From UBA8231 sp036011085 (GTDB lineage: Bacteria > Latescibacterota > UBA2968 > UBA8231): DNA of 64,000 nucleotides. The stretch is taken from contig DASCMS010000088.1 in assembly GCA_036011085.1 (NCBI GenBank), positions 5,879-69,878 on the forward strand. The letters are read 5' to 3'. The notes below the pieces were generated by a model. The model did not search any database, was not told the DNA's origin, and saw nothing but the letters and a program-made list of their open reading frames with translations. Both the position numbers and the translations under genes were made by a program. Every line of letters begins with the position of its first letter. The stretch's first letter is position 1. This document shows, one piece after another, positions 35,092 to 43,951 of the stretch.

Positions 35092-37251
35092 ATGCCTGCC
35101 AAGATCCGTCTGGTCCTCGGCACGTCCGCCCTGTGCGCTCTCGTGGTGCTTCCCTTCGCTGCTCGCTTCCTTGCCGGCGGGGAGACACAGAGCCGTACGC
35201 ACGCCGCCACACGCGTGGATTCTTCGGATATAGCCCAGCTGATTCGACGACAGCAGTTCGAGTCCGCCTATGATCTGCTGGGCGAACGAGGGCCGAAGGC
35301 CGGCCAGGACGTGGTCCACCAGTATCGGCTTGCCGTCTGTGAACGTGCTCTGGGCCTGGCGGACAGCGCCTATTCCCGCTTGCTGCGCCTGGAGGGTTCC
35401 GAGCCTCTGCTGGCGGACTACCGCCGGCTGTGGATCGCCCGCAGTCTCGAAACCCTCGCCTCCTCCAGCGCTGACAGCGCGGCCGCCATCGACGGGTACC
35501 GTGACCTTCTCGTCCTCTCGATCAGCCCTGCCGTTGCTGACTCAGCCCGTCTCTACCTTGGATCGGCCCTGCGCCAGGTCGGCCGGTATGAGGAAGCCCT
35601 GCAGACATACCGTGAGCATCGTACAGCCGCCGGCACATCGGCGGGCCTTTTGTCCCGGGTCTCGGAGGTCTCCCGGCTGCACGGCGACGATGTCGGCAGC
35701 CGGGCAACGCAGCTCGAGCTGATCCGCCGCTACCCGTCAGACCGATTGGCCCTGGACGCTTCGCGCCGTCTGCGTCCGCGCACCTGGGACGAACGCTACG
35801 CCCGCGCCCAGGTCTACTACCGCCACCGCGACGACCGCCGTGCCATCGACGATCTGCGCAAGCTCCTGATCGCCGATCCCCGGCACGAGCTGGCACCCCG
35901 GGCCGAATACGTGCTCGGTCGCGCCTACGCCCGCTCCGGACAGCTTGCCCGAGCCCGGCACACCTTCGAACGCCTGCACGAACGACATGGCTGGCCGTCA
36001 GCGCTCTATCGACTGGCGGGCCTGCAGATCAGTGGCAATCAGGACCTGCAGGCCGTCGATACCTACGTCGATTTCTCGCGGCGCTATCCCGACCACGAAC
36101 TGGCCGACGACGCCCTGTGGCAGGCCGCCAAGGCTGCCGAGCGACAGGACGATTTCGCCTCCTCTGAGCGCATCTATGGTTTGCTCGCCAAGAGCTACGC
36201 CAGCAGCGATTACGCCGAGGAGTCCGCCTGGGGTGTGGGATTCAGTCTGTATTGCCAGCGACGGTACGAAGAGGCCCTGGTCGTGTTCCGTCGCGTCAGT
36301 CAACAGGCACGACAGCCCCATATCGTCGATCAGAGCCTGTTCTGGGCCGGCAAGGCCATGCTCCGCCTCGACCGTCAGGATGAGGCGAAGCTGCTGTTCG
36401 CCAGAGCAGCCAGCGGCTTCCCCCGCTCCTACTACGCCTCGCGCGCTGTCAGTATGGGCTATGGCGAGCCGCACCTGGCGCAGCCGCGTCAGACCTCTCT
36501 GCGTTCCCCCCTGGACGCGACCACTCTCGAGTTGCGCCATATCGTCGGTGCCGACCATGTGCGCCGGGCACTTGTCCTTGGCAATCTCGGCCTGGCCGCT
36601 ACTGCCAGGAGCGAGTTGCGACTGGCAGAACGCGCCAACAAGGGGGATCCCGACGCCCTGCTGGTATTGCGCGACAGTTATGAGGTTCTCGGTCTGCACG
36701 ACCGCGCCCTGTTGCTCAGTACGCGTTCGGCCCGTCAGGACGACGACATCCGCCGCCTCTACCCCAGCTACTACTGGGACGAAGTGGCCAGCGCCGCACA
36801 GAACGCCAGCGTCGATCCGTATCTCGTATTGTCTGTGATCCGGCAGGAGAGTTACTTCAACGAGGGCGCCGTGTCCCATGCGGGGGCCGTGGGACTCATG
36901 CAGATCATGCCGCAGACAGGGCGCAAGCTGGCCCGCAGCCTCGGGGTCAGGTCCTTCGAATGGCGCCAGCTGTTCGACCCCGGCGTCTCGATCCAGCTGG
37001 GCTCCCGGTTCCTCGGAGAACAGGTGCGCTCTTTTACCGCCGACTCGAACGGTCTGCAGTTTCCGCTGGGGCTGGCCGCCTACAACGCCGGCCCTCGGGT
37101 GGCGCGACGCTGGCTCGAGCGCTTTCCCATCGAGGATGCCGACGCCTTCGTCGAGCGCATCCCCTACAAAGAGACAAGGCTGTACGTGAAGAAAGTTCTG
37201 AAGAATTACGCGATCTACAAGAGCCTAAACGGCTATGAGCCGGACGCGTGA
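35092..37251 (+). CDS. soluble-lytic-transglycosylase-like (SLT) protein with TPR-type repeats
   Basis: A 719-aa envelope protein that should cleave peptidoglycan glycan strands. ATG 35092 opens an N-terminal hydrophobic signal (KIRLVLGTSALCALVVLPFA). The middle (about 40-540) is a long alpha-helical superhelix with TPR-like units. The SLT domain starts near 560: SVIRQESYFNEGAVS with catalytic E586, then AGAVGLMQIMPQTG and LGLAAYNAGP. This is the Slt70 layout. The stop overlaps the next gene's GTG. Confidence 0.92.
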   Translation: MPAKIRLVLGTSALCALVVLPFAARFLAGGETQSRTHAATRVDSSDIAQLIRRQQFESAYDLLGERGPKAGQDVVHQYRLAVCERALGLADSAYSRLLRLEGSEPLLADYRRLWIARSLETLASSSADSAAAIDGYRDLLVLSISPAVADSARLYLGSALRQVGRYEEALQTYREHRTAAGTSAGLLSRVSEVSRLHGDDVGSRATQLELIRRYPSDRLALDASRRLRPRTWDERYARAQVYYRHRDDRRAIDDLRKLLIADPRHELAPRAEYVLGRAYARSGQLARARHTFERLHERHGWPSALYRLAGLQISGNQDLQAVDTYVDFSRRYPDHELADDALWQAAKAAERQDDFASSERIYGLLAKSYASSDYAEESAWGVGFSLYCQRRYEEALVVFRRVSQQARQPHIVDQSLFWAGKAMLRLDRQDEAKLLFARAASGFPRSYYASRAVSMGYGEPHLAQPRQTSLRSPLDATTLELRHIVGADHVRRALVLGNLGLAATARSELRLAERANKGDPDALLVLRDSYEVLGLHDRALLLSTRSARQDDDIRRLYPSYYWDEVASAAQNASVDPYLVLSVIRQESYFNEGAVSHAGAVGLMQIMPQTGRKLARSLGVRSFEWRQLFDPGVSIQLGSRFLGEQVRSFTADSNGLQFPLGLAAYNAGPRVARRWLERFPIEDADAFVERIPYKETRLYVKKVLKNYAIYKSLNGYEPDA

Positions 37252-37487
37252 GCTGGCCACCGACTGCCGATACTGAGAGCACTGACGACCGCCCTGACTC
37301 GGGCAAACGGGGGCGCTTCATCGAGGATCTGTTCATCCTCCTCTGTGTGCTCAGCCTCTGGCCGGTGATCCTCGGGTGGCAGCACATGCTCTATGAGGTA
37401 CTGCTCTACGCTGCTCTGGCTGGGCTCGTGTTCGTTCTCGTGCGGCGCGTCCGACGGTTCTCACAGGCACGCAACGGGAAAGACTGA
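37248..37487 (+). CDS. small two-helix membrane protein, unknown
   Basis: A 79-aa protein starting at GTG 37248, overlapping the SLT gene stop (GTGA), so it is translationally coupled. A polar N-terminus (TADTESTDDRPDSGKRGR) precedes two helices (about 26-42 and 48-66), and a basic tail (RRVRRFSQARNGKD) follows. No family is recognised. Coupling to the lytic transglycosylase gene suggests an envelope role. Confidence 0.6.
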   Translation: MSWPPTADTESTDDRPDSGKRGRFIEDLFILLCVLSLWPVILGWQHMLYEVLLYAALAGLVFVLVRRVRRFSQARNGKD

Positions 37488-37500
37488 AGTCGCTGACTTC

Positions 37501-38415
37501 CTAGTCCTGGTTACTCGACACACGGCCGGCAACACGTTCGATCACCAGAACGACCACAGCTGCCAGCGCCATCAATCCGAAGGCCAGAACGGCCTCACCG
37601 TCCCAGACATCAGGAAGCACACAGTCAAAGCCGCCCTCGGTTCCTTCGACCGACTGCCGGAAGGGCCAGACCTTACGCATCGACCCGGCCATGAGCCCCA
37701 CGAGAAAGGCCATCGTCGCCCCGTGGGCGCGGGCCAGCAACCAGCGCAACACTCGTGCGAACCCGAGGATGCCGGTGGCGAAGCCGACACCGAAAAGACC
37801 GATGATCACCAGGTCGCGGTCGTTCACCGCCCCGAGGATCTGCTGATACTTGCCCATGACGACGAGCAGAAAGGAACCGCTGATTCCGGGTAGGATCATA
37901 GCGACGCTGGCCACCAGGCCGGCACCGATGAACTTGTACCACTCCACGCCCGTCTGCACCGGCACCAGCAAGGTGACGGTGTAGCCGACGGCAGCGCCGA
38001 CCCCTGTCGCCAGCCCGGTGGGCGGACCCCACTTGCCCACCTGCCGAGCCACGACCAGCAGGCTGGCGGCGATCAGCCCGGTGAGGGCGCCCCACACGGG
38101 AACGGGGTGGTACTCCAGGAGCCAGGTGATCCCTTTCGCCAGGGTGACGATGGCGCTGAAGATGCCCGCCAGCAGGGGCAGCAGAAACCCGATGTTGGCT
38201 CGCTCCAGCACCTCACCGAAGCGGCCGCGAAGCAGGGCGCTGACAAGATGTCGATCGATGCCGGCCACAGTGCCCACGAGCTCATCGTAGATGCCGGTGA
38301 TCAGCGCCATCGTGCCTCCCGACACGCCGGGGATGACGTCCGCCGTACCCATGGCGACTCCCCGCGTGAACAACCCGGCGGCGCGGCGGCGCATCGATCC
38401 GAACCACCCTGTCAT
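37501..38415 (-). CDS. DUF368 membrane protein (PopT-type undecaprenyl phosphate transporter)
   Basis: A 304-aa membrane protein with about eight helices. MGTADVIPGVSGGTMALITGIYDELV (residues 22-47, read in parts) and LPGISGSFLLVVMGKYQ are the two DUF368 signature repeats (PGxSGGT and PGxSGS). DUF368 proteins have been shown in Staphylococcus and Vibrio to return undecaprenyl phosphate across the membrane. ATG 38415 is used; a GTG at 38448, 8 nt after mutY, is also possible. It is the last gene of the seven-gene minus-strand run. Confidence 0.88.
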   Translation of the reverse strand: MTGWFGSMRRRAAGLFTRGVAMGTADVIPGVSGGTMALITGIYDELVGTVAGIDRHLVSALLRGRFGEVLERANIGFLLPLLAGIFSAIVTLAKGITWLLEYHPVPVWGALTGLIAASLLVVARQVGKWGPPTGLATGVGAAVGYTVTLLVPVQTGVEWYKFIGAGLVASVAMILPGISGSFLLVVMGKYQQILGAVNDRDLVIIGLFGVGFATGILGFARVLRWLLARAHGATMAFLVGLMAGSMRKVWPFRQSVEGTEGGFDCVLPDVWDGEAVLAFGLMALAAVVVLVIERVAGRVSSNQD

Positions 38416-38455
38416 GCTGGCGCACTCAACGTTGGTCTCAGACTCCACGTCGTTC

Positions 38456-39619
38456 CTATTCCTTCCGTATGAGATCCTGCAGGCTGGTCCCGGTCGCCGT
38501 GAGGGCCTCCAGGACACGGTGATCGGCCCGGGGTATGGCAAAGTCGTGCAGACGGTCTGCATCAATCCACTCGAAGGCTGAACAACCCAGGGCGCGCACG
38601 CGGCCGGATCGATAGCGGGCAGCGAAGGCGTGCAGTGTGATCGACAGATGGGTGTATTCGTGGTCGACGCTGGCGACCTCCTCCTCGACATCGATGGTGC
38701 AACCCAGCTCCTCGCGGATCTCCCGGGCCAGGCACTCGGCGAGGCTCTCGCCCGCTTCCTGTTTGCCGCCGGGAAATTCCCACAGACCTGCCAGCATGCC
38801 ACCCGGTGGTCGCTGCGCGATCAGCACCTTCCCCCGCCGTCGGATGATCCCCGCCGTCACCTGCAGGTGCGGCCGTTTCCGGCGCTGCGGCCTGGTGGGC
38901 AGCACGGAGGGATCCTCCAGTTCGGCTCGCGCCCGGCACCAGTCGGTCACCGGGCAGTCCCCGCAGCGCGGCTGCGCGGGCAGGCAGATTCGCGCTCCCA
39001 GCTCCATCAACGCCTGATTCAGGTCACCAGCGCCCGTGCTGGTACTGCGTGACGACGACCGGCGTGGCGGCATGAGGGCTTCCCCGTGGCGCACCATCTG
39101 GCTGCGCACGGAAGCTCGTCGTGGATCCCCTTCGAGGCGCAGCAAACGGCTGAATACACGCATCATGTTGCCGTCCAGCGCCGGGTGCGGACGATCGAAG
39201 ACGATGGAGCTGACGGCGGCTGCGGTGTACGGACCGACGCCGGGCAGCCCGATCAGTCCATCATAGGTATCGGGCAGATCACCATCGTGATCCTCGACCA
39301 CGGCACGCGCTGCCTGGTGCAGATGGCGCGCCCTGGAATAGTATCCCAGACCCTCCCACGCCTTGAGGACCTCCGCCTCTTTGGCGACGGCGAGAGCGGT
39401 GACCGTGGGAAAGCGCTCCAGGAAGCGTTCGTAGTAACCACGAGCGGTCTCGACACGAGTCTGCTGCAGCATCACCTCCGACAGCCACACGGCATAGGGA
39501 TCATCGGTGCGCCGCCACGGCAGGTCGCGTCTGTGTTTCCCGTACCAGCGCAGCAGGTTCCTTCTGAAGACGGACCGATGGCGGCCGTCCTCGATCCATG
39601 CCGCCGGTGGCTGACTCAT
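38456..39619 (-). CDS. mutY: A/G-specific adenine glycosylase
   Basis: The 387-aa enzyme that removes adenine opposite 8-oxoguanine. Catalytic E48 lies in SEVMLQQTRVET, the helix-hairpin-helix is LPGVGPYTAAAV (125-136), and D149 is in HPALDGNMMRV. The 4Fe-4S ligands C212, C219, C222 and C228 have the standard C-x6-C-x2-C-x5-C spacing. The C-terminal Nudix-like domain (about 250-370) contains GLWEFPGGKQEAGESL. A short Arg/Ser insert (185-197) precedes NQALMELG. The start overlaps the upstream peptidase gene (ATGA). Confidence 0.96.
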   Translation of the reverse strand: MSQPPAAWIEDGRHRSVFRRNLLRWYGKHRRDLPWRRTDDPYAVWLSEVMLQQTRVETARGYYERFLERFPTVTALAVAKEAEVLKAWEGLGYYSRARHLHQAARAVVEDHDGDLPDTYDGLIGLPGVGPYTAAAVSSIVFDRPHPALDGNMMRVFSRLLRLEGDPRRASVRSQMVRHGEALMPPRRSSSRSTSTGAGDLNQALMELGARICLPAQPRCGDCPVTDWCRARAELEDPSVLPTRPQRRKRPHLQVTAGIIRRRGKVLIAQRPPGGMLAGLWEFPGGKQEAGESLAECLAREIREELGCTIDVEEEVASVDHEYTHLSITLHAFAARYRSGRVRALGCSAFEWIDADRLHDFAIPRADHRVLEALTATGTSLQDLIRKE

Positions 39620-40632
39620 CGGACCGCAGCGGCTCGGAAGGCATCGACTGGGAGACCGGGTACGCCATCTGACGAAATCTGTTTGTGGGCGGCCACGAGG
39701 CAGTTCAGCACGGCCTCCTCGCAGGCATCGGCGCCGGCCGCGTACAGGGCCGGCAGAGCCGACTCCGGTGTCGCTCTGGCGGTGACGGTGCCTGGCGTCA
39801 GTCCCGCCAGACCGTCGTCCAGGCCCGTCGTCGACACGGCGATGACGGTCCCCGTCGTCGTCAGCTCATCCACCAGACCGACGCGAATCAGGCCGAAGGC
39901 CGCACGTTGTGCCAGTCGCTGGAGCTGCCCCGGCAACAGGGGCGCGTCCGTGACGATGACCCCGGCGAAGGCCCGTCGCCTGGACAGGGGCAAGGCCGCT
40001 TGTCCCGCCAGCCAGCGTCCTACGGGAATGCCGTCCACTGTCAGATGTCCGGGCTCACCACCATTGGCGGCCACCAGCACGCCCACCATCCCCGGATCGC
40101 TGATCCGCGAGGAACTGCCGATGCCGGCGCGAACACCGAAGGCCGACAGCGACTGGCCGACGCCGACCTGCCCCTCGGGCACAGCGCCGTGGGAGGCAGT
40201 CGACAGGGCGGCTGCCACCTGTCCGACGCCGAGGGCTGCGTGCAGCGATACCGCCGGGGCCCACACGCCATCGACGGCGATCACCGCCGGTGGCCAACCT
40301 TCATCCTCGCCGAGACCGGGATCCTGGCTGAAGCCGTAGTCGAGCAAGCCGTCGTAGACACGTCCCACCGCTGGCGCCGGCGCCAGGGCGATGGGCGTCG
40401 ACAAGGCGCCGAAGTCCTCGAGCATGGCCAGCCCCGTCGTGTCGTCGCCACCGTCGAGGGACCAGCGGCCGGCATAGTAACGCCTGGGAGCATCGGCGAA
40501 GGGCACCACGACCGTTATACCCCCCACGGCACCGCGAGCGTGGCCGACGCTGACGCCGTCGACGTCGGTAATGGTATTGTTGGGCCCTGCCGGCAGATTC
40601 CCCACGGCGAGTCCGAGGTCACGCAGTCGCAC
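39616..40632 (-). CDS. P1 family (DmpA-type, S58) peptidase, cytoplasmic
   Basis: A 338-aa N-terminal-nucleophile hydrolase of the DmpA/P1 family, related to D-aminopeptidases that self-cleave. RLRDLGLAVGNLPAGPNNTITDVDGVSVGH (in parts) opens it in the family way, and the nucleophile serine lies in RAGIGSSSRI. EAVLNCLVAA near the end is also typical. No signal peptide is seen. It lies 4 nt after a second, exported paralogue and overlaps mutY. Confidence 0.88.
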   Translation of the reverse strand: MRLRDLGLAVGNLPAGPNNTITDVDGVSVGHARGAVGGITVVVPFADAPRRYYAGRWSLDGGDDTTGLAMLEDFGALSTPIALAPAPAVGRVYDGLLDYGFSQDPGLGEDEGWPPAVIAVDGVWAPAVSLHAALGVGQVAAALSTASHGAVPEGQVGVGQSLSAFGVRAGIGSSSRISDPGMVGVLVAANGGEPGHLTVDGIPVGRWLAGQAALPLSRRRAFAGVIVTDAPLLPGQLQRLAQRAAFGLIRVGLVDELTTTGTVIAVSTTGLDDGLAGLTPGTVTARATPESALPALYAAGADACEEAVLNCLVAAHKQISSDGVPGLPVDAFRAAAVR

Positions 40633-40636
40633 GGGT

Positions 40637-41878
40637 CTACTCGAGCCGGCCGTAACGTCCCATGACGTCGGCCAGCCTGTCGAGGGGAAGGGCGTGTATG
40701 GTGTTGCCGTCTCGTCCCACCATGGTGGTGGCAGCTGTCAGCGAGTTCAGAATCGCCTCTTCGGTTGCCTCCACAACGCCGGTATGCAGCCAGCTCATGC
40801 GCGAGGTGTGCAGAACCTGCAGGCTCTCGGCCGCCGCCGGGCCCGCCTCGTTGCCGGTGGAGAAGGCGATGGCCAGGTCGCCGCTGCCATGGGTCGACAC
40901 GGCGCCGGTACGTCCCATGCCGATGGCGGCGCGACGGCACAGCCGTTGCAGCTGTACCGGCAGCAGCGGCGCATCGGTGGCGATGACGATGAGCAGAGAG
41001 TTCCCTGAGGGGACTTCTTCCGGGCCGCCGCGCTCGGGTAGCAGATCGACGATCTGTCTGCCTACGGGGACGCCGTTGACGACCATCTGGTGACGGCCAC
41101 CGAAGTTGGCCTGCACGAGAACACCCACGCGCCAGGCGCCGTCACTGTCGGCTTTTCCGGCGGGCACCAGCCGCGACGATGTGCCGATCCCCGCCTTGAA
41201 CTGGAAGGCCCGCATGCCGGTGCCACCGCCGACACAGCCTTCCGCGACGGGGCCGTCGGCAGCGGCGGTGAGGGCCCGGGCCACCTCGACGCTGCCCACG
41301 TGGCGACCGATGGTATCGTTGAGAAAATCCGCCCACGTCTCGCCGACGACGGGATCGGGACGAACCGCGCCGTCAAAGGCGTCGGCATCCCGCGCCAGTG
41401 CCCACTGCACGCCGCCGTCGTGCACCCGGCCGACGCTGCCGGTGTCGGTGAGCAGGATCGGTCCACCGAGGATGCCCGTTCTTCGCACCGGTCCAAGACC
41501 GGTGAACTCGCCGTTGCCGTTGATCGTCAGGTCGGCGGCGTACACCGGTCGGCGCCAGGGCGAATCAGGGCGTGGCAGAATGGCGGTGACGCCGGTGCGC
41601 ACCGGCCCGCGGCCGATGATGAGAGGGCCGTCGCCGCGGATCAACGTCGTATGGCCGACGCGGACACCGGTCACATCAGTAATCGCATTGAAGGATCCCG
41701 TCGGTAAGTCACCAATGATTATCCCGAGATCACGAAGCCGGGCCCGCTCACCGACTCGACGAGAGCGGGAGGTCGTCGTGCCCGGCGCGCAGGACAGCGC
41801 CGGCAGGGCCGCCGCCGTCAGGGACAGACCAAGAAAGCGCCGGCGGGACAGCTCGGAGCCGGGGTGCACCTTATTCAC
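40637..41878 (-). CDS. P1 family (DmpA-type) peptidase with Tat/lipoprotein signal
   Basis: A 413-aa paralogue of the adjacent peptidase. GTG 41878 overlaps the PhyH stop (GTGA). The N-terminus has a Tat signal, SRRRFLGLSLTAAALPALSC, whose final residues LPALSC fit a lipobox. The mature enzyme shows RLRDLGIIIGDLPTGSFNAITDV, CVGGGTGMRAFQFKAGIGTSS (nucleophile Ser region, in parts) and EAILNSLTAATTM. It is probably exported folded and lipid-anchored, giving the cell one cytoplasmic and one envelope copy. Confidence 0.88.
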   Translation of the reverse strand: MNKVHPGSELSRRRFLGLSLTAAALPALSCAPGTTTSRSRRVGERARLRDLGIIIGDLPTGSFNAITDVTGVRVGHTTLIRGDGPLIIGRGPVRTGVTAILPRPDSPWRRPVYAADLTINGNGEFTGLGPVRRTGILGGPILLTDTGSVGRVHDGGVQWALARDADAFDGAVRPDPVVGETWADFLNDTIGRHVGSVEVARALTAAADGPVAEGCVGGGTGMRAFQFKAGIGTSSRLVPAGKADSDGAWRVGVLVQANFGGRHQMVVNGVPVGRQIVDLLPERGGPEEVPSGNSLLIVIATDAPLLPVQLQRLCRRAAIGMGRTGAVSTHGSGDLAIAFSTGNEAGPAAAESLQVLHTSRMSWLHTGVVEATEEAILNSLTAATTMVGRDGNTIHALPLDRLADVMGRYGRLE

Positions 41879-42753
41879 GTGCGCTGCAGATCGTCGCCCG
41901 CTTTGCACTTGCGCAGCCCCACGCCGGCGCGCTCTTCGAGCCCCATCCAGGCGTATGGATCGTCGCCGCTGACCATGACGATGTCGCGGTAGTCGGCCCG
42001 CGACGGAGGCTCCCCTTCGCGGGCCTGCCAGGGCAGTCGCGACCAGGCGTTCATGTAGTGGTTGACCAGCGCCCGCCGGTACATCTGACTGCGATTCCGG
42101 CGTGATCGGTGCAGCAGGTAACCATTGAAGAACACCGCATCCCCCGTCTTCACTTCCACGGCGATCTCAGCCGCATCGTCGAATCCGCAGGACTCGGGCG
42201 CAAAATCGAACTCCTCGGGATCGTCGTGCGGCCGCTGATCGTACAGAGCCCACTTGTGAGAACCGGGGATCACATAGAGGCAGCCGTTGTCGACGGTGGC
42301 GTCGTCGAGGGCGATCCAGCCCCCGGTGAGAGAGCGATCTCGCGTGGGAATGAAGATCTCGTCCTGGTGCCAGGCCTGCCCCTGAAATCCAGGCGGTTTG
42401 ACGAACAGCATCGACTGCATGCACTTCACGTCGGGACCGATGATGCGCTGCAGTACCATTACCAGTCCCGGGTGCTGCACGCCGCGCTCGAGCAGGACCG
42501 GGCTGATTTTGTGCGGATGGTGGATGCACAGAAAGCTGCGCAGCACGTCATCGTCGCTCATTCCGGGGTCCATGGGCTCGAGATTGGGATGGGGGTATTC
42601 CCCGCGACAGATACGCAGGGTATCGGTGCGCAGCTCCTCCACGTCCGCGGCAGATACCAGTCCCGGCACGATGAGATAACCCTGGTCGTGATAGAACTCG
42701 ACATCCTGATCGGTGATGTTCACGTGCACGGTATCTGCATTCTCCTGATTCAT
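41875..42753 (-). CDS. phytanoyl-CoA dioxygenase family (PhyH) oxygenase
   Basis: A 292-aa Fe(II)/2-oxoglutarate dioxygenase-fold protein. The iron ligands are H129 and D131 (WHQDE) and H215 (GYLLHRSRRNRS). FYHDQGYLIVPGLVS near the N-terminus and VIPGSHKWALYDQ are family hallmarks. The substrate is unknown; the neighbouring dehydrogenase and enolase-superfamily genes suggest oxidation of a small organic acid or sugar derivative. It overlaps the genes on both sides by 4 nt. Confidence 0.9.
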   Translation of the reverse strand: MNQENADTVHVNITDQDVEFYHDQGYLIVPGLVSAADVEELRTDTLRICRGEYPHPNLEPMDPGMSDDDVLRSFLCIHHPHKISPVLLERGVQHPGLVMVLQRIIGPDVKCMQSMLFVKPPGFQGQAWHQDEIFIPTRDRSLTGGWIALDDATVDNGCLYVIPGSHKWALYDQRPHDDPEEFDFAPESCGFDDAAEIAVEVKTGDAVFFNGYLLHRSRRNRSQMYRRALVNHYMNAWSRLPWQAREGEPPSRADYRDIVMVSGDDPYAWMGLEERAGVGLRKCKAGDDLQRT

Positions 42754-43841
42754 GGTGCGGCGGCGGTGGCGATGGCCTGGCCCAGATCCTGCGTCTTCAT
42801 GGTGCCGCCGAGATCCGGCGTACCCGTTCCCTCTGCCGACAGCACGTCGGTGACCGCGACGTCGATGCGACCCGCCGCGGCGATGGCCTCGACGTCGTCA
42901 TGGCGGTGTCCGAGCCAGCGCAGCATCATGGCCGCTGACAGGATCGTCGCCACGGGATTGGCGATCCCCTGACCGACGATGTCGGGTGCCGTGCCGTGAG
43001 ATGGCTGGAACACGGCGGCATCCTCACCGATATCGCCAGAGGGTGCCATGCCGAGGCCACCGACGAGGCCAGCCCCGAGATCGGAGAGGATGTCGCCGTA
43101 CATGTTTTCCGTCACCATCACATCGTAGGTCTCGGGGCGCTGCACCATGTACAGAGACATGGCGTCCACGTAGGCATGATCGGCGGCGGTATCGTCTTCG
43201 GCGGCCACGCCGTCGAAGACGCTGCGGAAGAAGGCCATCGACTTGAATACGTTGGCCTTGTCGACGCAGGTCACGTGCGTGGTCCGGGGGCCGCGCCGAC
43301 CATCGGCACGTTCGGCGTGACGGTCGGCGGCCAGCTGGAAGGCGTAGCGGGAGATGCGTTCGGTTCCCGAGCGCGTGATCACCATGCTGTCCACCGCCGT
43401 CTCGTCACGCAGCTGAATACCGCCGTTCATCGACGCAAACAGTCCCTCGACATTTTCCCGGAGGATGACGAAATCGATGTCTCCGGCGCCGTATCCCTTC
43501 AGCGGACAGTGGTGCTCGGCGTACAGATAGATCGGCCGCACGCCGGCGTACAGGTCGAGAAGAAAGCGCAGGTCCACCTGGGGCCGCATCTCGGTGCCGT
43601 CCGGCCAGCGCACATCCGGGAGCCCCATCGCACCGAGCAACACGGCGTCGACGGTACGACAGGCCTCCACCGTCGCCTCGGGCAACGGCTCACCGGTCTC
43701 CAGATAGCAGTTGGCGCCGCAGGGATGCTCGGTGTAGCGCAGCGTCGCTCCCCCGGCAGCGTCGAGCACACGCTGGGCCTCGGCAACCACCTCCGGCGCG
43801 ATCCCGTCTCCCGGCAGAACGGCGATGTCATATGATCTCAT
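42750..43841 (-). CDS. isocitrate/isopropylmalate dehydrogenase family enzyme
   Basis: A 363-aa beta-decarboxylating dehydrogenase. ATG 43841 gives MRSYDIAVLPGDGIAPEVV, the family N-terminus. LRENVEGLFASMNGG, the THVTCVDKANVFKSM lysine segment, VTENMYGDILSDLGAGLVGGLG (in parts) and QPSHGTAPDIVGQGIANP follow. It could act on isopropylmalate, tartrate/malate or a similar 2-hydroxyacid; no leu genes adjoin, and the setting favours a catabolic role. Confidence 0.85.
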   Translation of the reverse strand: MRSYDIAVLPGDGIAPEVVAEAQRVLDAAGGATLRYTEHPCGANCYLETGEPLPEATVEACRTVDAVLLGAMGLPDVRWPDGTEMRPQVDLRFLLDLYAGVRPIYLYAEHHCPLKGYGAGDIDFVILRENVEGLFASMNGGIQLRDETAVDSMVITRSGTERISRYAFQLAADRHAERADGRRGPRTTHVTCVDKANVFKSMAFFRSVFDGVAAEDDTAADHAYVDAMSLYMVQRPETYDVMVTENMYGDILSDLGAGLVGGLGMAPSGDIGEDAAVFQPSHGTAPDIVGQGIANPVATILSAAMMLRWLGHRHDDVEAIAAAGRIDVAVTDVLSAEGTGTPDLGGTMKTQDLGQAIATAAAP

Positions 43842-43951
43842 CGGAACGTCCGCCGAGATCGCTGCCGGGGACGCGGGACCGGGGCGGAGGAGCGATCTCG
43901 AGTTGGCGGCGTTGGACCACTGCTTGTCCGGGGATTCACGTACACGCCGCC

